A stretch of DNA of 64,000 nt, taken from Bactrocera neohumeralis (lineage: Eukaryota; Arthropoda; Insecta; Diptera; Tephritidae). The stretch lies in contig NC_065923.1 of assembly GCF_024586455.1 (NCBI RefSeq), positions 39,542,370 through 39,606,369 on the forward strand. The letters run 5' to 3'. Positions 1-10,439 of this stretch are shown piece by piece. The first letter of the stretch is position 1, and the number at the start of each line of letters is the position of its first letter. The translations under genes and the position numbers were made by a program. The notes under the pieces were generated by a model. That model saw only the letters and a program-made list of their open reading frames with translations, was not told where the DNA came from and made no database searches.

Positions 1-296
1 AGGTTATTAAAGAAGAATAATTGAACACTCAAAAGTGCATACTATATGTTAAGGAAATATTGGTGATCTAAAATATTGTCATGTGATTCGTTGTTCATTA
101 AATTAAATATTACAATAGATACAACCGTCATTTCAAAGCCTTGGCATCAATTCTTGTAGAAAACAATACCATCTGGAGTCATAGGCGTCAGAGGTCTCAT
201 ATGTACCGATTACATCGGTTTATAAGAAAAAAATCAGAATATATATACGTTGTAGATATATATATATAATGCTCTGTCGCATACTGCATTGATTCT
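1..296. other. Unassigned AT-rich stretch
   Basis: No coding frame or recognisable repeat was found here. There is only a short TA-rich run near 238-270. It ends where mariner similarity begins. Confidence 0.4.
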
Positions 297-1045
297 TCGT
301 ACGCTTTTTGCCTAAATTTCAACCAATATCAAGGAGCAACCATCGCATTCACATTAGCCCCGTGTGACTTCTGCATATTCAGTAAACTCAAACGACCGCT
401 CCGTGGAAACCGTTTTTAGTTATCTGAAGACCCTAAACGTGAACGTTGCGCGCATTGAAGGCCTTTCCGGAAATTGATTTTAACTCTTGTGTCGAGGATT
501 GAAAAGAACGTTGGCGCAAGTGTATAGTATTGGGGCCAAGAGCAATTACTTTGAAGTGGACGACATATATTTTTAAGAATAAATCAGTAATTTTAAAATT
601 AGGGGTATTCAGACCAAACTTTGTTAATCCAGTAGTTCGGTAGTTGATACTTCGTTAATACACTTAACTGTGAACATACTTTTTACTGTACATCAGTAGT
701 GGGAGTAAATTTTGTTTCTAAACAGCTGATTCAATTATATTAATCACTTACTTTTGAAAAATATGTCAACAAATAATTTGTAGTAGACAGCAAATGTATT
801 TTTCCGCAATGAATTAAGTTAACTTTCGAGGCAACAACGCAAACAAAACAGCTGAATGATATTACCAAGTAACGAAAAAACTATCATGCGTGCCAGTCTG
901 GTACGTCGTTACTCGGTAAAAAGATAACCTGTTAATTTTACAGAATGAAACCCACGTGAACTACCGAACGACGACTAACGAATTAACAAAGCTGGTCTGA
1001 ATACCCCTATTGTGAACAAAGTCGTACTATTATTTGCTCATAGTA
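297..1045 (+). mobile_element. Mariner relic (3' half), split by a MITE
   Basis: This is the C-terminal third of a mariner transposase gene with frameshifts and stops. Recognisable pieces are the LAPCDF block with the last catalytic Asp (about 352-375), a KLKRPLRG-like block, and a degraded match to the W-x-x-C-I-x-x-G-G-D-Y-F-E ending near 500-560. The 3' noncoding end resumes after an inserted MITE and reads through to about 1045, ending in a ctcatagta terminus. The same family recurs at 8478-9985, 30130-30445, 43831-44110 and 45030-45835. The copy at 45030 runs uninterrupted through the region where the MITE sits here, which confirms the nesting. The 5' half is missing. Confidence 0.8.
601..1008. 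mobile_element. 408-bp MITE nested in mariner
   Basis: The two ends are inverted copies: the left begins aggggtattcagacca and the right ends tggtctgaatacccct. Imperfect similarity extends about 45 bp inward, including a shared ttcggtagtt. The element is flanked by ATT at 598-600 and 1009-1011. The homologous mariner at 45780-45800 has one uninterrupted site of equal length, which supports ATT as the target-site duplication. There is no coding frame. A 3-bp duplication fits PIF/Harbinger-type mobilisation, but the family is not established. Confidence 0.8.
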
Positions 1046-2019
1046 TTATCAACATAATTTTTAAAATGAGGAAGATATACCATATATAGTAAGTTCAATA
1101 AGTCCAATTGTTGATTAACTAAAAATCGTGCACTTTTATGAGTTAATCACCCTTAAAGTCCTACAACTGCAAACATCACATTAACTTTTAAGATTTGAGG
1201 TTTGCTGCCTACCGAGCTCTTTCTCTCTCTCAATAATTCTGAAAACATCCAGTAAAATATTCACAGCATTGCGTTGAAAAGGGTTAAGGTTTTGTTTGTC
1301 TCTATGAAAAAGAGAATGACTGAAACCGCGTTTCGTTTAAATGTGAAAACGTTTGAAAAATCTTTAGGAAGTTTTTAGTAAACAACTTTTGAAAGTTCTT
1401 ACATCCTAGACTTTCTTTGGTGTCGAAATGAATTGTTTTTCAGCAATAACGCACCGAATATTCTCTTATATTCTCTTCCAATCATCTCGGACTTATCTGC
1501 TTAGACAAGCGGCTTTACAACTCGATTTTAAGGGTCACGCTCATGAAGGAATGGTAGTTCAAAGGTAGTTAGGCCATTAGGAGGTCCATTATGAAATTTC
1601 AAACCAAAGAGAGTATAAATCACGAAACAGCTCTTAAAAATACCAAAGTCTAGCTTCTATTTCGCCCTTTTAAGTTGGTTCTTTCACTTAATAGCACTTG
1701 TTAGCAAATCGGCAGCAAAGCAAGAATTTTATAACAGCCCAGCTTTCAAACGGATACATCCGTAGCTGCATCAAAAACTGCAAATACTGCAAACCATTAA
1801 GAGCAGCATGCAATCAACTTACAATTGCCTCCCGAGTATCGGAGTAACCCTTTTTAATGGCATCAATCCTTTTTGCTTCGTTCATAATTAATACTAAATA
1901 CAACGGGCGTTATCCAATCCGATATTTCATGCTATTAGGATATTAAGCAAAGTATGTAATGAAGGACTAATAATAAAATAATTTCATATATATATCAACT
2001 TTTACAACAAAACTGTTCA
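1046..2019. other. No gene seen
   Basis: AT-rich sequence without a convincing coding frame, RNA gene or repeat that I can name. Confidence 0.4.
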
Positions 2020-2355
2020 AGAACCTAGGTAGTGAATACGTGGACCCAGTGCTTATAGTTGAATTTTTACAAAATGTATGTGTGAAATATATAGTAAATT
2101 GAAGTTCAGAGAGAATCCTTTCCTAATAGTAGAATGATGTATGTATATGAAAAAAATGAGAAAACGTGTTTTTCTTATAACGGTGCACCTTTGTGCTTAG
2201 ATTGAATAAAAGCGGATGAAAACTCATTCTAGATCCCACATAACTAACAAGCCTTATGTACCTGAAGGTAATTTCCTGCCTTTAATCCTTGCAAGTTGCA
2301 AAAGTATAAAATGTTCGGTTATACCTGAACTTAACTCTTTCTTACTTGCTTAAAT
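2020..2355 (+). repeat. Dispersed repeat fragment with ATGTTCGG tail
   Basis: The segment starts with a gtggaccCagtg-like block and ends with a cttgcaagttgcaaaagtataaaatgttcgg-like tail followed by tcttacttgctt. The same two landmarks in the same order occur at 44112-44575, and the tail alone closes the repeat at 62131-63236. It looks like a decayed member of a large interspersed family with a conserved 3' end. Confidence 0.6.
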
Positions 2356-3009
2356 GATAACGACATTAAAGGAAATAAATTAGACCAATAAATTCGGTTG
2401 ATTATTAAGAAATAAATATTTTACTTTTACCAACAAATTGATGAGTGTATTTCTTTTTCTTAAAAAAACCGACATTGTTAGAGTAAAACAATGAAGTTTT
2501 CCAAGCAATTCCGCGTATAAACACCCTTTTGTGCGTGGAAGTGAACTTACTCGAGCCCTCAAGCTGCAGGTTGTAGTTGAACATATACACATGATTATGA
2601 CTTCACACTCTGCGGATATGTATCTACACATACGTACATATGTATAGTGAGTGTATGTATATGACTTTGTGGTTGCTTGAGTGGACTATGAACTTAAAAG
2701 TTTACATCCCGATATTTGTTCATAATCCTGGGACCTGGGGTTGCATGGTAATTCGGCGTTACGTGAGAGGGCACTTATTTTCCGGCATCACTTTTGATTC
2801 GTTCTAGCTTTCGTGCTGGTATTTTATACATGCTGCTTAGCACTTGTGGGTAGCACTCGGGTTGCTTGGGTATTTAAGTTGGTTAAAACATTAAAATCAA
2901 ATTTGAGAATGAGAAGTTTTTGTTTTATTTGGTTGAAATAGTTTTATGTATCTAGAAAAATATTGATTGTTAGTTAAGAAAGAAAAGGCGTTAGCTTCGA
3001 TTGCACTGA
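2356..3009. other. No gene seen
   Basis: Short open frames on the minus strand (2380-2631) have biased, T-rich composition and no recognisable domain. I regard them as chance frames. Confidence 0.4.
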
Positions 3010-3664
3010 GCCATAATACCTTCCACAAATACAAAAGTTTCCAATTGTTCAATTTATATGGCAGCTATATACTAAAGCGGTCCGATATCGACAATTCCGA
3101 CAAATGAGTAGCTTCTTGTTGAGAGAAGAGCAGTTGCAAAATTTTAGATCGAAGTCTGAGGGACTGAGGGACGGACGAACGGGCAAAATACGCTCTCTCA
3201 GTTTCATTAAAATATCTCACATATTGACCCATATTTGTAGTGTTAAGGCCTCCCGACAATCTTCATATTAGGTATATGTGGGCTCAGATCAATTCTTCTG
3301 ATTCAACACATCTTTACAAGAGGATATATTGTTATCAAAGAAACATTTTGCCCGAGTTTCTATACTATAACTCACAGATTGACCACCAATTCCGGCAAAA
3401 AGTCATTCATACGCACCGTGGTCCACATATGTGCCACCTGTTATCGTCCGATTTCGAAAATTTTTGAACGTGAGATGAAAAACTTAGAGGGTGCTGTTTA
3501 TGAAAAGTTGTATCTGGGTTTCAAATTATAAGGGAAGTAGGAGTGGTTTTAGTCAAATTTCGTCTATTTTCACACTTTAATGCAGGAATGTCGGGATTAT
3601 GTTATTTGGTTGAAACCGGTTTAGTGGGTCTTCAGATATGAATTTTCACCTTAAAGTGGGCTGT
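3010..3664. repeat. Dispersed repeat fragment (ggcagctatat / gtccgatatcg type)
   Basis: It contains the block tatggcagctatatactaaagcggtccgatatcg and a gggacggacgaacggg tract that looks like a decayed GGAC/ACGG microsatellite. A second decayed block follows (3240-3660) with phrases such as ttgtccaaatttgac. Related text occurs in inverted orientation near 54020-54130 and more loosely at 47960-48240. It is noncoding and probably belongs to the same broad class as the repeat at 62131-63236. Confidence 0.5.
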
Positions 3665-4255
3665 GCTAAGCCCATTGTCCAAATTTGACCCCGGTAGTTA
3701 TGTATGTCTTTCGCAGAACATTTATCTCAAAAACTCGTAACGCTGATTCATCAGATATTGTCATCGTCCATGCTTTTGCACCATATAGCAGGACGGGAAT
3801 AATGAGTGACTTATAGAGTTTGGTCTTTGTTCGTCGAGATAGAACTTTATTTCTCAATACTCGGTAGCACCTGAGATATTTCGTCTTTCCCTCGATCACT
3901 ACCAGACCCAGTTCCTTTCCTTCCTTTTCCAACCGGGGTAAAGCATAATTAATCGCGCAGTTGTTATGGCCAATGATATCGATGTCACTGGCGTGCACCA
4001 ACAGTTGTAGACTCATGTGGAAGATTGTACCTTCTTTATTTTAGATCTGCAGCTCGATTTTTTTCCAGGAGTAGGTTGAAGAAGTCGCACTATAGAGAGT
4101 TGTGGTTGTGTGTGTCGATTCTATTTTCACGGGTCTTTACCAAGATTTGGCGTATGGTGAATATCTTCCACACTAGAAATGTCCGATCAGTTTTTTGCTG
4201 GTGGGCTTTAATCTTTCACACTGTAAAATTGTCTTTCCACAATTATTTATAAATG
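3665..4255 (-). pseudogene. LINE reverse transcriptase fragment (palm/thumb region)
   Basis: Read on the minus strand, this is a piece of a non-LTR retrotransposon reverse transcriptase. A damaged catalytic box reads ASDIDIIG where family members have AYADDIDIIG. It is followed by EGKTKYL and by LYKSLIIPVLLYGAKAWT, then the conserved VLRKTY block. Frameshifts break the region upstream (4020-4250), where text matches the RT region of the longer copy near 34280-34580. This is a 5'- and 3'-truncated relic of the LINE family whose best copy lies at 33622-36500. It has no function as it stands. Confidence 0.8.
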
Positions 4256-4899
4256 AGCACACCAAGGCATGAAACTAAAAGAAATGACACATTACTTTAC
4301 ATAAATTTATACACATGTGCGTGTAATCGGCAGCCAAAGCTCGTGGATATTGAGAAACCTTTGACACATTCGATGTCTTTATTTTACCGCTATGATTACA
4401 TACTCACATATATTTGCAGGTAAATACATTTTGTGAAAGGAAATTGTATCGCCACGCGTGGCAGCTACTGCTGTCGGTCCACCTCTCGTGTTCATACTTT
4501 CAGTAGAATCAGCCAACGTGATGAAATTCAATTTTATTTAAATTTATTATCATGACAAAGTGGACTTTAATTAAAAATATAATTCATTTTGTTTTACAGT
4601 GGGAACGAAGGCTTTGAAGTTTTAATGCTGGTAACGATTATAAGATGAAACATTAAAACATCATAAAATAAGTGAGATCAGATATTTTTAATAGTCAAAA
4701 ATTTAGTATAATCATTTATCTCCTTATATTGGCGAAACTTCGCTGGCTACGAATTGAAGGAAAAATATTACCTGATAAAGGACACACAGTGGGAGCTCCA
4801 ATGTCGTAAGTGAAAAAAATATTTGGAGAACTTCCACAATTAATATTTTCAATTCAATACACAAATTGTAAACAAAACTCACTGGGCAAAGACATTTTG
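4256..4899. other. No gene seen
   Basis: AT-rich sequence with no coding frame or repeat that I can identify. Confidence 0.4.
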
Positions 4900-5378
4900 T
4901 TGGATAGTCGAAAAAAACTCTTCGTATTCCTAATCAAACTTCAACTTATTTTATTTTTGTTGTAATAATAAATAAATAAACAAATATACAAATATGTACC
5001 ATTTTGGTAGACCACTTTCTGCCATTTTTCTGCTATAGACATTACTCCATCACTGCAAAACTTTTATCAGAGTAAATCGAAATTTCGAAATTTCCAGAAT
5101 GAAAGCCAGCGAACCATTGTTGTGCTACACGAACTGATACAGTATAGTCTAAGTAAACTTCACAAATTTCTTCGGTGGCTTGCGTGGCTTTTATAAAAAA
5201 AAATTTCAAAATATGGCGAATTCACTCATTTTTAAAAAGTTTTTTTAGTTAAATGAAGCTTAAGATCTTACCCTTCCAACACTATATGGTATGACACAAT
5301 GTGATTGTTAGTACTGGAGATATACGACTTCAACGACATCTATTGACAAAATAAGAAAAGACTTTTTTCACTACCCAA
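4900..5378 (-). mobile_element. Internally deleted mariner derivative, 479 bp
   Basis: Both ends are preserved as inverted repeats: the left begins ttggatagtcgaaaaaaac and the right, read inward, begins ttgggtagtgaaaaaagtc. The minus strand holds the transposase N-terminus (a TEEICEVY block, then a VRVAQQWFAGFHSG block equivalent to the mariner helix-turn-helix linker) joined directly to a C-terminal EKWQKVV-like ending. The catalytic core is missing and stops are present. A second member of this family lies at 28037-28600. Its right end lies only four bases from the next mariner. Confidence 0.75.
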
Positions 5379-5382
5379 AATA

Positions 5383-6329
5383 TAACAGATCAATTGAAAA
5401 GTTTCTGGTCTAACATATATATAGCGCTACTGTAATTAAATTCAAATGATTTTTAGATAGCCTAACCTTCAAACGGTGGCCGTCGGATTGTTATTGTGAA
5501 AAAACAATAATAAAGAGTTTCGCCTGTTGATAAAATATTAGTTTTTGAAGTGGAAAAATACAGTTAAAGAAAAGACATTACTTGATTACGAGTTTCCGGG
5601 CACTTCCCCAGGAAAATCAACCATCAAGGATTGGTATGATAAGTTTAGACTTAGTGAAATGAGCACCGCAGACGTTGAATGCAATGGACGGCGGAATAAT
5701 CTCTTTCAAAAACTTCAAATAAGATCACAAGTCAGATAGAAGTAAAGTGAAGTTGTGCGAGGTAGTAGGCACTGCCAACTGAACGTGTATCATTCACGCG
5801 TATTTGGATAAAAAAAGAGTCTGTGCAGGGTGGATGCCGCTCGAGATCGCTTTTGACCAAAAATAACGACGATTTGTTGATTCAGAACAGTGCTTGGAAA
5901 AGTTTAAGCGTAATAATCCCCAATTCTTGCTTCTATATGTCACTATGTAAGGGAAAAAACGCCGCATTTGTAGAAAAAGAAACTGATGTTTTACCAGGAC
6001 AATGCACCGTGTCTCAAGTCAGTAAAAACTTTAGTAAAAATCAATGTATTGGGCTTTGAATTGCTTGCGTATCCACAGTATTCTTCAGAACTTGTGCCCA
6101 CTGACTATATTCTGCTCTCAGATCTCAAAAGAATCCTCTCTGGGTCGAAATTTTCGTCGAATGAAGAGGTGGTCACCGATTTGAAGCAAAAATGGCATCG
6201 ATCGGTAATTTGTAGGGTCGCTAGAATCAGTTTATAACCCTGGAAAGGAACTATATTGAGAAAAAGAACAAATTTTGTTAAAAAATGTGTTTACTATTTT
6301 AGACCGGGGACTTTTCATTTGACCTGTTA
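5383..6329 (+). mobile_element. Irritans-like mariner relic
   Basis: The terminal inverted repeats are taacagatcaattgaaaagt at the left and, read inward, taacaggtcaaatgaaaagt at the right. TA dinucleotides flank both ends (5381-5382 and 6330-6331). The plus strand encodes a damaged transposase. A helix-turn-helix part lies around 5545-5740 with an STIKDWYDKFR block. The second catalytic Asp sits in a VLPGQCTVSQ/YQDNAPCLKSVKT region at about 5975-6020, frameshifted, followed by INVLGFELLAYP. The third acidic region is TDYILLSDLKRILSG (about 6097-6140). At least three frames are needed to read it, so it is non-functional. It is shorter than a complete mariner (about 1.3 kb), so internal deletions are also present. 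Confidence 0.8.
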
Positions 6330-6331
6330 TA

Positions 6332-7243
6332 CAAGGTACTTTCCAAAGTAAACAGGACTTTTTGAATCTAGCGTCCCTTGGTGGCGCCAACTATATGTCC
6401 ACTGGTGCGTTAAAACCTGTTATGTTTATCGATTGTCCAGTCATGACATTTCATCGATTGGAAGTGAAGTTATTGCGTTTCAAGTGTCAGTATGTTTGTG
6501 TTATCGGTGCGAAAATGAGCTTCGAACAAAGAGCCAACTTTAAATTTTGTTTTAAAATTGGAAAACTTTTACCGAAACGTTTTAATTGATGAAACAATTT
6601 TATGGCGATGACTGCCTATCCCGTAGCAGAGTGCACGAGCGGTTTCAACGTTTTCAAAGTGGTCGTGAGGACATAAGTGACGATCAACATGTGGGCCAAT
6701 CAAAATCTGTGATCACCGGAAATTCCATCGGAACTGTTCGTGAATTCATCAAAAATCAGCCGAAATCATCTTTGAAATTCATGGAAATGAAATTAAAGAT
6801 CTCCAAAACATCGATCTATCGCATTTTGATCGAACACTTGGGCTTACGAAAAGTGTGTGTGTTTGTTCCACACAAATTGACTGACGTCCAAAAATTGTTC
6901 AGAATCCAACATTCGATCGACGCTTGTGAACAATTATTTGGCAAAAAATCACATTTTAACCACATGATATGGCACCGAGCGACTTCTTCCTTTTCGGGAA
7001 AATGCATTTGCCCATGAAAGGAAAGCGTTATGCAGACGTAGAGGTCATTCAAAAGGCTTGCACCGGCATACTGGCGGCCATACCGGCCAACGAGCTAAAA
7101 CACTTGTTCGACATGCTTTTGGACCGTGCAAAAAGCTGTATTGTAGCAGAAGGAGACTATTTTGAATAAAGTTCATTGATTTTGCCGAAAAAACCATTTG
7201 TTCTGTGTTTTTTTAAGTCCTGTTTACTTTGGAACGCACGTTG
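6332..7243 (+). mobile_element. Mariner relic, 912 bp, both ends present
   Basis: The ends are inverted copies (caaggtactttccaaagtaa and, read inward, caacgtgcgttccaaagtaa) and TA lies on both sides. The plus strand encodes a FEQRANFKFCFKIGK N-terminus at 6511-6555, then a DNA-binding region (SRSRVHERFQRFQSGRED, 6613-6670) followed by SKTSIYRILIEHLGLRKV (6805-6855). After a central deletion, the C-terminal part is DFFLFGKMHLPMKGKRY with the last catalytic Asp (about 6972-7030) and the ending SCIVAEGDYFE (7135-7166). About 0.4 kb of the catalytic core is absent and the frame shifts near 6990. A shorter, inverted sister is at 12776-13410. Confidence 0.85.
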
Positions 7244-7404
7244 TATGTATTAAAGCGAAGAGTATATATTCTGGTTAGGCTAGGGTATGATGTCGATCCT
7301 AAGGCAGCTTAGAAAGCCGGTTCGTTATGGCAATTAATACTACTTTATTTTAGATAAAAGAACCTTAGCAATCGACAAAGCGCTTTGAGCCTCTCACAAA
7401 GTCT

Positions 7405-7944
7405 TTGTTAAGACGGGAAACGTCAATTTCGGAAGTTTTCTGCTACCGAGATGTTTTAATCTCCATCGGGAAAATGCAGGAAAATGGAGCAGAAAATGCC
7501 TGCACGTTTCCATCCCATCCTCCTGTTTCCATCCCATGTTCCGATGTTTTCAAGAATGCAATCGAAAGAGCAACCAATTTCGATGTGACCTTTTTCGGCC
7601 CTTTCTTAAACATTCTATGTTACTCCGTTGCTGGTTTTTTAGTTTGCTCTAGTCATATTCCGATTTCATTTTTAATTTCTTTTCTATTGCATTTTTACAT
7701 TTTTTTTATTTTCGCTTTTCTTGGCCGTCTCCTTTCAATTTACTCAGTTCGTTTGGGATTGTGGTTAGTTGCTTGTTATAACTGTTTATTTTCGAAAGTC
7801 TTTAAGTACACTTCACGAGCACATCCTCTTATTATTGCCCTTATATATTTTCAACGACTACACGAGTGGCAACCGGTTATAAGTTGCCTGTATATTGCAA
7901 GAGGTAAATGGTGGGCAAAAGTAAATTCAAAATATTTGTTATAA
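7405..7944 (+). CDS. Hypothetical 179-residue open frame, no known family
   Basis: This is the longest uninterrupted plus-strand frame in the window that I cannot tie to a transposon. The encoded protein would have a polar first third (residues 1-65), then a strongly hydrophobic middle (about 70-130) rich in Phe, Ile and Leu that could form two or three membrane segments, then a mixed tail. I recognise no motif. The DNA is T-rich, which alone produces hydrophobic-looking frames. No convincing promoter, splice sites or neighbouring gene support it. It is more likely a chance frame than a gene. Confidence 0.15.
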   Translation: MLRRETSISEVFCYRDVLISIGKMQENGAENACTFPSHPPVSIPCSDVFKNAIERATNFDVTFFGPFLNILCYSVAGFLVCSSHIPISFLISFLLHFYIFFIFAFLGRLLSIYSVRLGLWLVACYNCLFSKVFKYTSRAHPLIIALIYFQRLHEWQPVISCLYIARGKWWAKVNSKYLL

Positions 7945-8477
7945 TTTTTTATTCGGAAATCTTTTCCATGCACTGGAAATATTAAATTCCATTTTTTATT
8001 ATATACTATGCATATACATATATATTTTATTATTACGCAAATAGTTATCAAACAATTGATAATGATTGCCTAGCTATCATCGTCCAAACTTGTAGTATTT
8101 TGGAAAGTTAAATAACGTAAGTACAAATAATTTGGGATTTGTTAAGTAAAAATTTATGAATATTATGGCTGCTAGCCATTAATAAAAATAAGAAAATATG
8201 TATGCGGCTACAGCGTGACGGGTTGGGTCTGTAAAAAATCTTACTATTCATACAATATTATTCATTGCAGTTTGTAGCTGGTGTAGGAAAATTATGCGTA
8301 CAATTTATTTTAATAATAATATAATATGTATTTGAAAAAATATACAACTAATAATAAACCCAACATTATATGTTACAAATACACCAGATTAAGGAATTTT
8401 TATTATTTTCTAACGAAAACAGCCTTTCATCGTAAAATTTAAAATCTGAAATTATTGAAACCTCAGATTCGCTCATT
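7945..8477. other. No gene seen
   Basis: Very AT-rich spacer. No coding frame or repeat family was recognised. Confidence 0.4.
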
Positions 8478-9207
8478 GAATCGGTTTCTTCGCAACCGTC
8501 ATTTTTGATTTTTCTGAAGAGAGGCAGAAACTAAGTCTGGCGAATACGGTGGTTGTGGTACAATATTGGTTGAAAATTTGTCAAAAATCCCTCTCAGAAT
8601 CAATGCAGTATGCGACGGTGCTTTAGCGTGGTGCTAAAGCCAAGAGTTATGGGCCCATAATTCCGGCCTCGTTTTGCGAAAAGCTGTGTGCAAGCGTCGC
8701 ATAGCACTCAAATAGTATTTCTTGTTGACAGTTGGCCGATCGGATGGAATTTGAGGTACACCACAACTCGATAAACGAAGAAAAATATCAACATAACCTT
8801 GCTTTTTACCTGCTTTGACATGTTTTTTTCGTCTGCGTCTGTTTCAAGCATAGATCGAAGACTCATCGCCAGTCATAATACATTAATACAATAAGACAAT
8901 GCTGTTTTTCGAAAAAGTTTAATGATTTTGGAACCAATCGTGCTTTCACTCTCTTATGCCGGCCATAGACCACACAAGTAAACTGCACAAGTCTAGCACT
9001 GCACAGTGCATTTGTGCAGTGTATGGGGGTGTTTGTGCTACTTGTGCAGTGAACTGAACAATATCAAAACGATTTTGATATTTTTACACAATTCTGAATA
9101 CTGCGCAGTGAATTTGCGTAGTATATGGCGAAATTAGCTCAGTTTTGTTTCAGTTTTTGTGAAGTTAACATCAAACCAAAAAAGGAAACAACGCATTTAT
9201 TTTAATT

Positions 9208-9477
9208 ATGAGTGATGACAAACAGTTTTGGACCGAGTTCCTTGAACTTTATAAAGAATCACCTTCATTATGGCGAATAAAAAGCAAAGAATATAGCAAC
9301 AGAATATTAAAAGCTGAAGCATACGAAAAACTAGTTTTAAAATTAAAAGAAAAATATCTCGACGCAAACAGAGATATGGTGGTTAAAAAAATTAATACAT
9401 ATAGGACAACATACAGAAAAGAATTCAAGAAAGTGCAAAGAAGCGAAAAGTCTGGACCTGGATTTGAGGATATTTAA
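9208..9477 (+). CDS. MADF/Myb-SANT-like DNA-binding protein of a Harbinger element (89 aa)
   Basis: Residues about 6-75 fit a MADF domain. There is an acidic-aromatic helix (FWTEFLELYKESPSLW), the spaced Tyr and Asn of the KSKEYSNRILKAEAYEKL stretch, and a third helix ending VVKKINTYRTTYRKEFKKV with the conserved basic Arg/Lys cluster. In Harbinger transposons such proteins help the transposase enter the nucleus and bind the element ends; that role is family knowledge, not shown here. The start ATG follows a short leader and no alternative upstream ATG extends the domain. The frame stops right after KSGPGFEDI, shorter than a usual element-encoded MADF protein (roughly 200 or more residues), so a downstream domain has been deleted. 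Confidence 0.75.
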   Translation: MSDDKQFWTEFLELYKESPSLWRIKSKEYSNRILKAEAYEKLVLKLKEKYLDANRDMVVKKINTYRTTYRKEFKKVQRSEKSGPGFEDI

Positions 9478-9570
9478 CATTATTCTTCTATAATATTCTA
9501 AATTTTCTCGAGGAATTCTAATTCTTTCAATATTTTCTGCTGCTCTAACTTGTCTCTTTTTAAAAACCAT
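9478..9570 (-). pseudogene. Remnant 5' end of the opposing Harbinger gene
   Basis: A minus-strand frame beginning at an ATG at 9570 reads MVFKKRQVRAAENIERIRIP before losing any recognisable character. It converges on the MADF frame. By analogy with the two-gene element at 39452-41415 this is the expected position of the transposase N-terminus, with the rest removed by an internal deletion. That identity is inference; no catalytic motif is present. Confidence 0.35.
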
Positions 9571-10439
9571 TGTTTACTCCACACACTTCTTTTCTTTTTT
9601 TCTCGTTTTTTTTTATCGCTATAGCGATTAATATTATCGCGCAATATTTACACATGTTGTCTGTTTCGCTTTCAACATTAAAATAAAAACTTGCACAGTT
9701 GGCTTGTATAGTGCGAGTCGCAGTTTTTTTTTGCACAGGCTAGACTTGTGCAGTTTACTTGTGTGGTCTATGACCGGCATTAAGCCCATATAAGCTTTCA
9801 AAATGGTTTTCACTAATACTTCCGATATTTCAATGATGGCAGTAAGATCTCTGACTGGTACTCGTCGATTCTCAAGCACCAACTCCTTTATTTTGTTTAC
9901 GTGTTGATCGTCAGTTAATGTTGATGGTTGTCCTGGACATGATTCGTCGTCAACGTGTGATTTCGTACACAAAATTTAATAGAACTTCTATGATCTGCTA
10001 GCTGTTAGCAAGGCTAATATTGCCGCAACTATAGGCTTTTAAAGCGTTACTGTCCAGGCTAAAGATTTTGAAGGACGCAACTTGTCATTGTTGAAATGAT
10101 GAAGATGACTTCTGAATTCACTACCCAGCATCAAAACGGACAGGGGTCTCTAACAGTCTAAGTGGGGCTATTAGTGATCTCACGTGTAATTTTGTGAAGG
10201 TTATGACTAAAATTGTAGTAAAGAAAAGAGAGAGTGGTTTCACCAGGAGTAAAGAGTGATTTCACAGAATCGTGGAGGAAATTACAATAATGTATTCATA
10301 TCGAAAAATTCACAGAATTCACAAAAGACCCCATATATTTGTATATATTTGTCTGAAGAAAGAACAGTATGACGTGAGTAGATTGTTCTTTAAAATCTGA
10401 GTATAATTAAATATAAATATTTAACGTGAATTAAAATCG

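Larger units (their letters stand above)
8957..9779. mobile_element. PIF/Harbinger-type element, 823 bp, TTA target duplication
   Basis: The left end reads tgccggccatagaccacac and the right end, read inward, tgccggtcatagaccacac. Identity continues through aagtaaactgcacaagtctagc on both sides. TTA flanks the element at 8954-8956 and 9780-9782, the target site typical of PIF/Harbinger. The mariner sequence on either side is continuous without it. Inside are a plus-strand MADF gene (9208-9477) and, on the opposite strand, the start of another frame (9570 downward). No transposase catalytic domain remains, so it would depend on transposase from elsewhere. Direct and inverted tgcacaagt / cacttgtgca motifs crowd the first 100 bases. 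Confidence 0.85.
8478..9985 (-). mobile_element. Mariner relic interrupted by a Harbinger element
   Basis: The minus strand, read from 9985 down, carries a mariner N-terminus: a GQPSTLTDDQHVNKIKELV block, then a VRDLTAIIEISEVLVKTILK block that continues the helix-turn-helix region. After the inserted element (8957-9779) the same gene continues with a STIGSKIIKLFRKT-like block. The core between there and about 8480 is full of stops but alignable with the copies at 30130-30445 and 45030-45835. The insertion point is defined by TTA on both sides. The relic lacks its 3' terminus. Confidence 0.8.

Noticed and set aside
7405..7944. 179-codon frame as a real membrane protein gene
   Set aside because: Kept only as a low-confidence hypothetical: T-rich codons explain the hydrophobicity and no family motif or gene structure supports it.
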